Positions 63,047 through 64,000 of a DNA stretch of 64,000 nucleotides are shown here, piece after piece. A model generated the notes under the pieces. That model was not told the DNA's origin and did no database searches. It saw only the letters and a list, made by a program, of their open reading frames with translations. The translations under genes were made by a program, and so were the position numbers. The DNA comes from Mesostigma viride (Eukaryota; Streptophyta; Mesostigmatophyceae; Mesostigmatales; Mesostigmataceae). Positions within the stretch are counted from its first letter, which is position 1. Each line of letters starts with the position of its first letter. Location of the stretch: positions 310,001 to 374,000 of the forward strand of contig RPFO01000702.1 in the NCBI GenBank assembly GCA_009746045.1. Direction: 5' to 3'.

Positions 63047-64000
63047 ATGAAGAAGAAAATAGGACTTTTTGCTGTTGTTACTGTTCTTGGAATAACGTGG
63101 TTTGTACTTGCAAATAAATTTGAAGATAAAGTACGCACCGTATACTTACCGATCTTACAAGAGCAAAAAGAAAAAGGTGCACTTGAATTAGAGTTGGGTA
63201 ATATTAAAATTCATAAATATAAATTTGCTGTCGCAATAACAAATTTTGTCATTTTTCCAAAATCCGATATTTTTCAGACTAAACTAGATGGAGTTTCTTT
63301 ATTCTATAATCCTTTAACTAAAGATATTTCAGTTTCTTCTTTCGGTGACAAGATTTCTATTGGTACGGGCGAAACTGAAATATATATAGCCAACCCTTCT
63401 TTTTCTGCCAAAATTAGTGGTTCTGTTTTTCAAGGTAATATGAATGATATTCGTGTTACCTTTAATAGTGCACCCCAGCAGTTTTTAAGATCAGCTGACC
63501 AATTACCTCTTATGACAGATAAAGGGGCTTCTTATGAAATTACAGGAAAATTAGATGAAAAAACTAATCAGTACCTATTAAAATTGGTAACAAATACTAA
63601 GGGTATAAGCATAACTCGCGACTATTTTAAATGGTCTCATCAGTTAACTAGTAAAAATTTTAAAATCACTCAAGAAAGTCAGCTGTTAACGGATTTCTTA
63701 AATGAGATTGCTACTGATTATTACTATGCAACTGTACCAGATAATTTAATCGACTCTAACATGAACGTTTCAATAGCAGCTGATAGGAATCATTTAGAAA
63801 ACATTTTCAAATTTATTCAAGGCAAAATCCATTTTGAAGAACTAGCCTCAAATTTGGCTAAAACTTTCAATTTAAATAAGGAGTTATTTGATATCGCAAT
63901 ACTTGCTTCTTATGGCAATAACTTATTTAACAATAAACTTTCATTTAATCTTTCCGGCGATGGTAAAGTCCTAAAAGGTAATTTTGATGTTGAAGATAAT
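63047..64000 (+). CDS. Membrane-anchored protein of unknown function, 3' end outside window
   Basis: An uninterrupted frame of 318 codons runs from ATG 63047 off the end of the window, so the gene is cut by the window edge. One N-terminal membrane segment (KKIGLFAVVTVLGITWFVLAN) precedes a beta-rich, presumably periplasmic part with repeated hydrophobic/polar alternation (SFSAKISGSVFQGNMNDIRV, LSFNLSGDGKVLKGNFDV). The layout resembles lipid- or envelope-associated DUF945/AsmA-type proteins, but I do not recognise the family. The start lies 24 bp after the symporter stop, so they may be one transcript. Confidence 0.7.
   Translation, partial: MKKKIGLFAVVTVLGITWFVLANKFEDKVRTVYLPILQEQKEKGALELELGNIKIHKYKFAVAITNFVIFPKSDIFQTKLDGVSLFYNPLTKDISVSSFGDKISIGTGETEIYIANPSFSAKISGSVFQGNMNDIRVTFNSAPQQFLRSADQLPLMTDKGASYEITGKLDEKTNQYLLKLVTNTKGISITRDYFKWSHQLTSKNFKITQESQLLTDFLNEIATDYYYATVPDNLIDSNMNVSIAADRNHLENIFKFIQGKIHFEELASNLAKTFNLNKELFDIAILASYGNNLFNNKLSFNLSGDGKVLKGNFDVEDN

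Overview
The window comes from an AT-rich, Gram-negative, obligate intracellular alphaproteobacterium, most likely order Rickettsiales and family Rickettsiaceae (Rickettsia, Megaira or Orientia-like). The evidence is the gene content: split nuoABCDE-F cluster, pheST, dnaG-rpoD, rpoH, a HIG1-domain protein, DUF2608 and F-type conjugation remnants. Lipid A genes (lpxC, lpxK, lpxL, waaA) argue against Anaplasmataceae, which lack LPS. Species cannot be fixed from sequence alone.

Layout. 1-4.6 kb: glycosyltransferase, rdgB, ftsK, carD. 4.6-7.6 kb: a gene-poor stretch holding an IS982-family element nested in a decayed IS5-family transposase. 7.6-12.4 kb (minus): PCuAC copper chaperone, prmC, GNAT, truA, tsf, rpsB. 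12.7-17.4 kb (plus): pheST followed by two alkylation-damage repair genes (MGMT and an AlkC/AlkD-like HEAT protein). 17.5-22.9 kb (minus): nuoABCDE, a DUF3298-type exported protein, nuoF. 23.2-24.1 kb: rplM-rpsI, then tRNA-Met, two membrane or exported proteins, and a large solitary SF1 helicase. 29.4-31.3 kb: a GlmU-type nucleotidyltransferase domain and lpxC, then tRNA-Arg.

31.4-37.9 kb is a graveyard of mobile DNA behind tRNA-Arg: broken serine recombinase, methyltransferase and regulator scraps, a group II intron with a frameshifted maturase, traF and traN remnants, a second IS982 copy and the tail of an M15 peptidase. It reads as a decayed RAGE-like (Rickettsiales amplified genetic element) conjugative island.

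37.9-64 kb is core genome: comF-fabD, slt, bcp, an NTF2-like gene, clpB, tRNA-Leu, HIG1 protein, MscS, rpmH-rnpA, gyrB, a HAD phosphatase, tsaE, a minus-strand block polyprenol kinase-like/dnaG/rpoD/waaA/lpxK/lpxL, then greA, rpoH, an AGCS symporter and a partial membrane-anchored protein. The most notable items are an in-frame UGA at a conserved tryptophan shared by both IS982 copies, a group II intron whose two flanks do not belong to one gene, the solitary helicase, the repair pair behind pheST, and a 17-bp tandem duplication that rewrites the C-terminus of rpoH.
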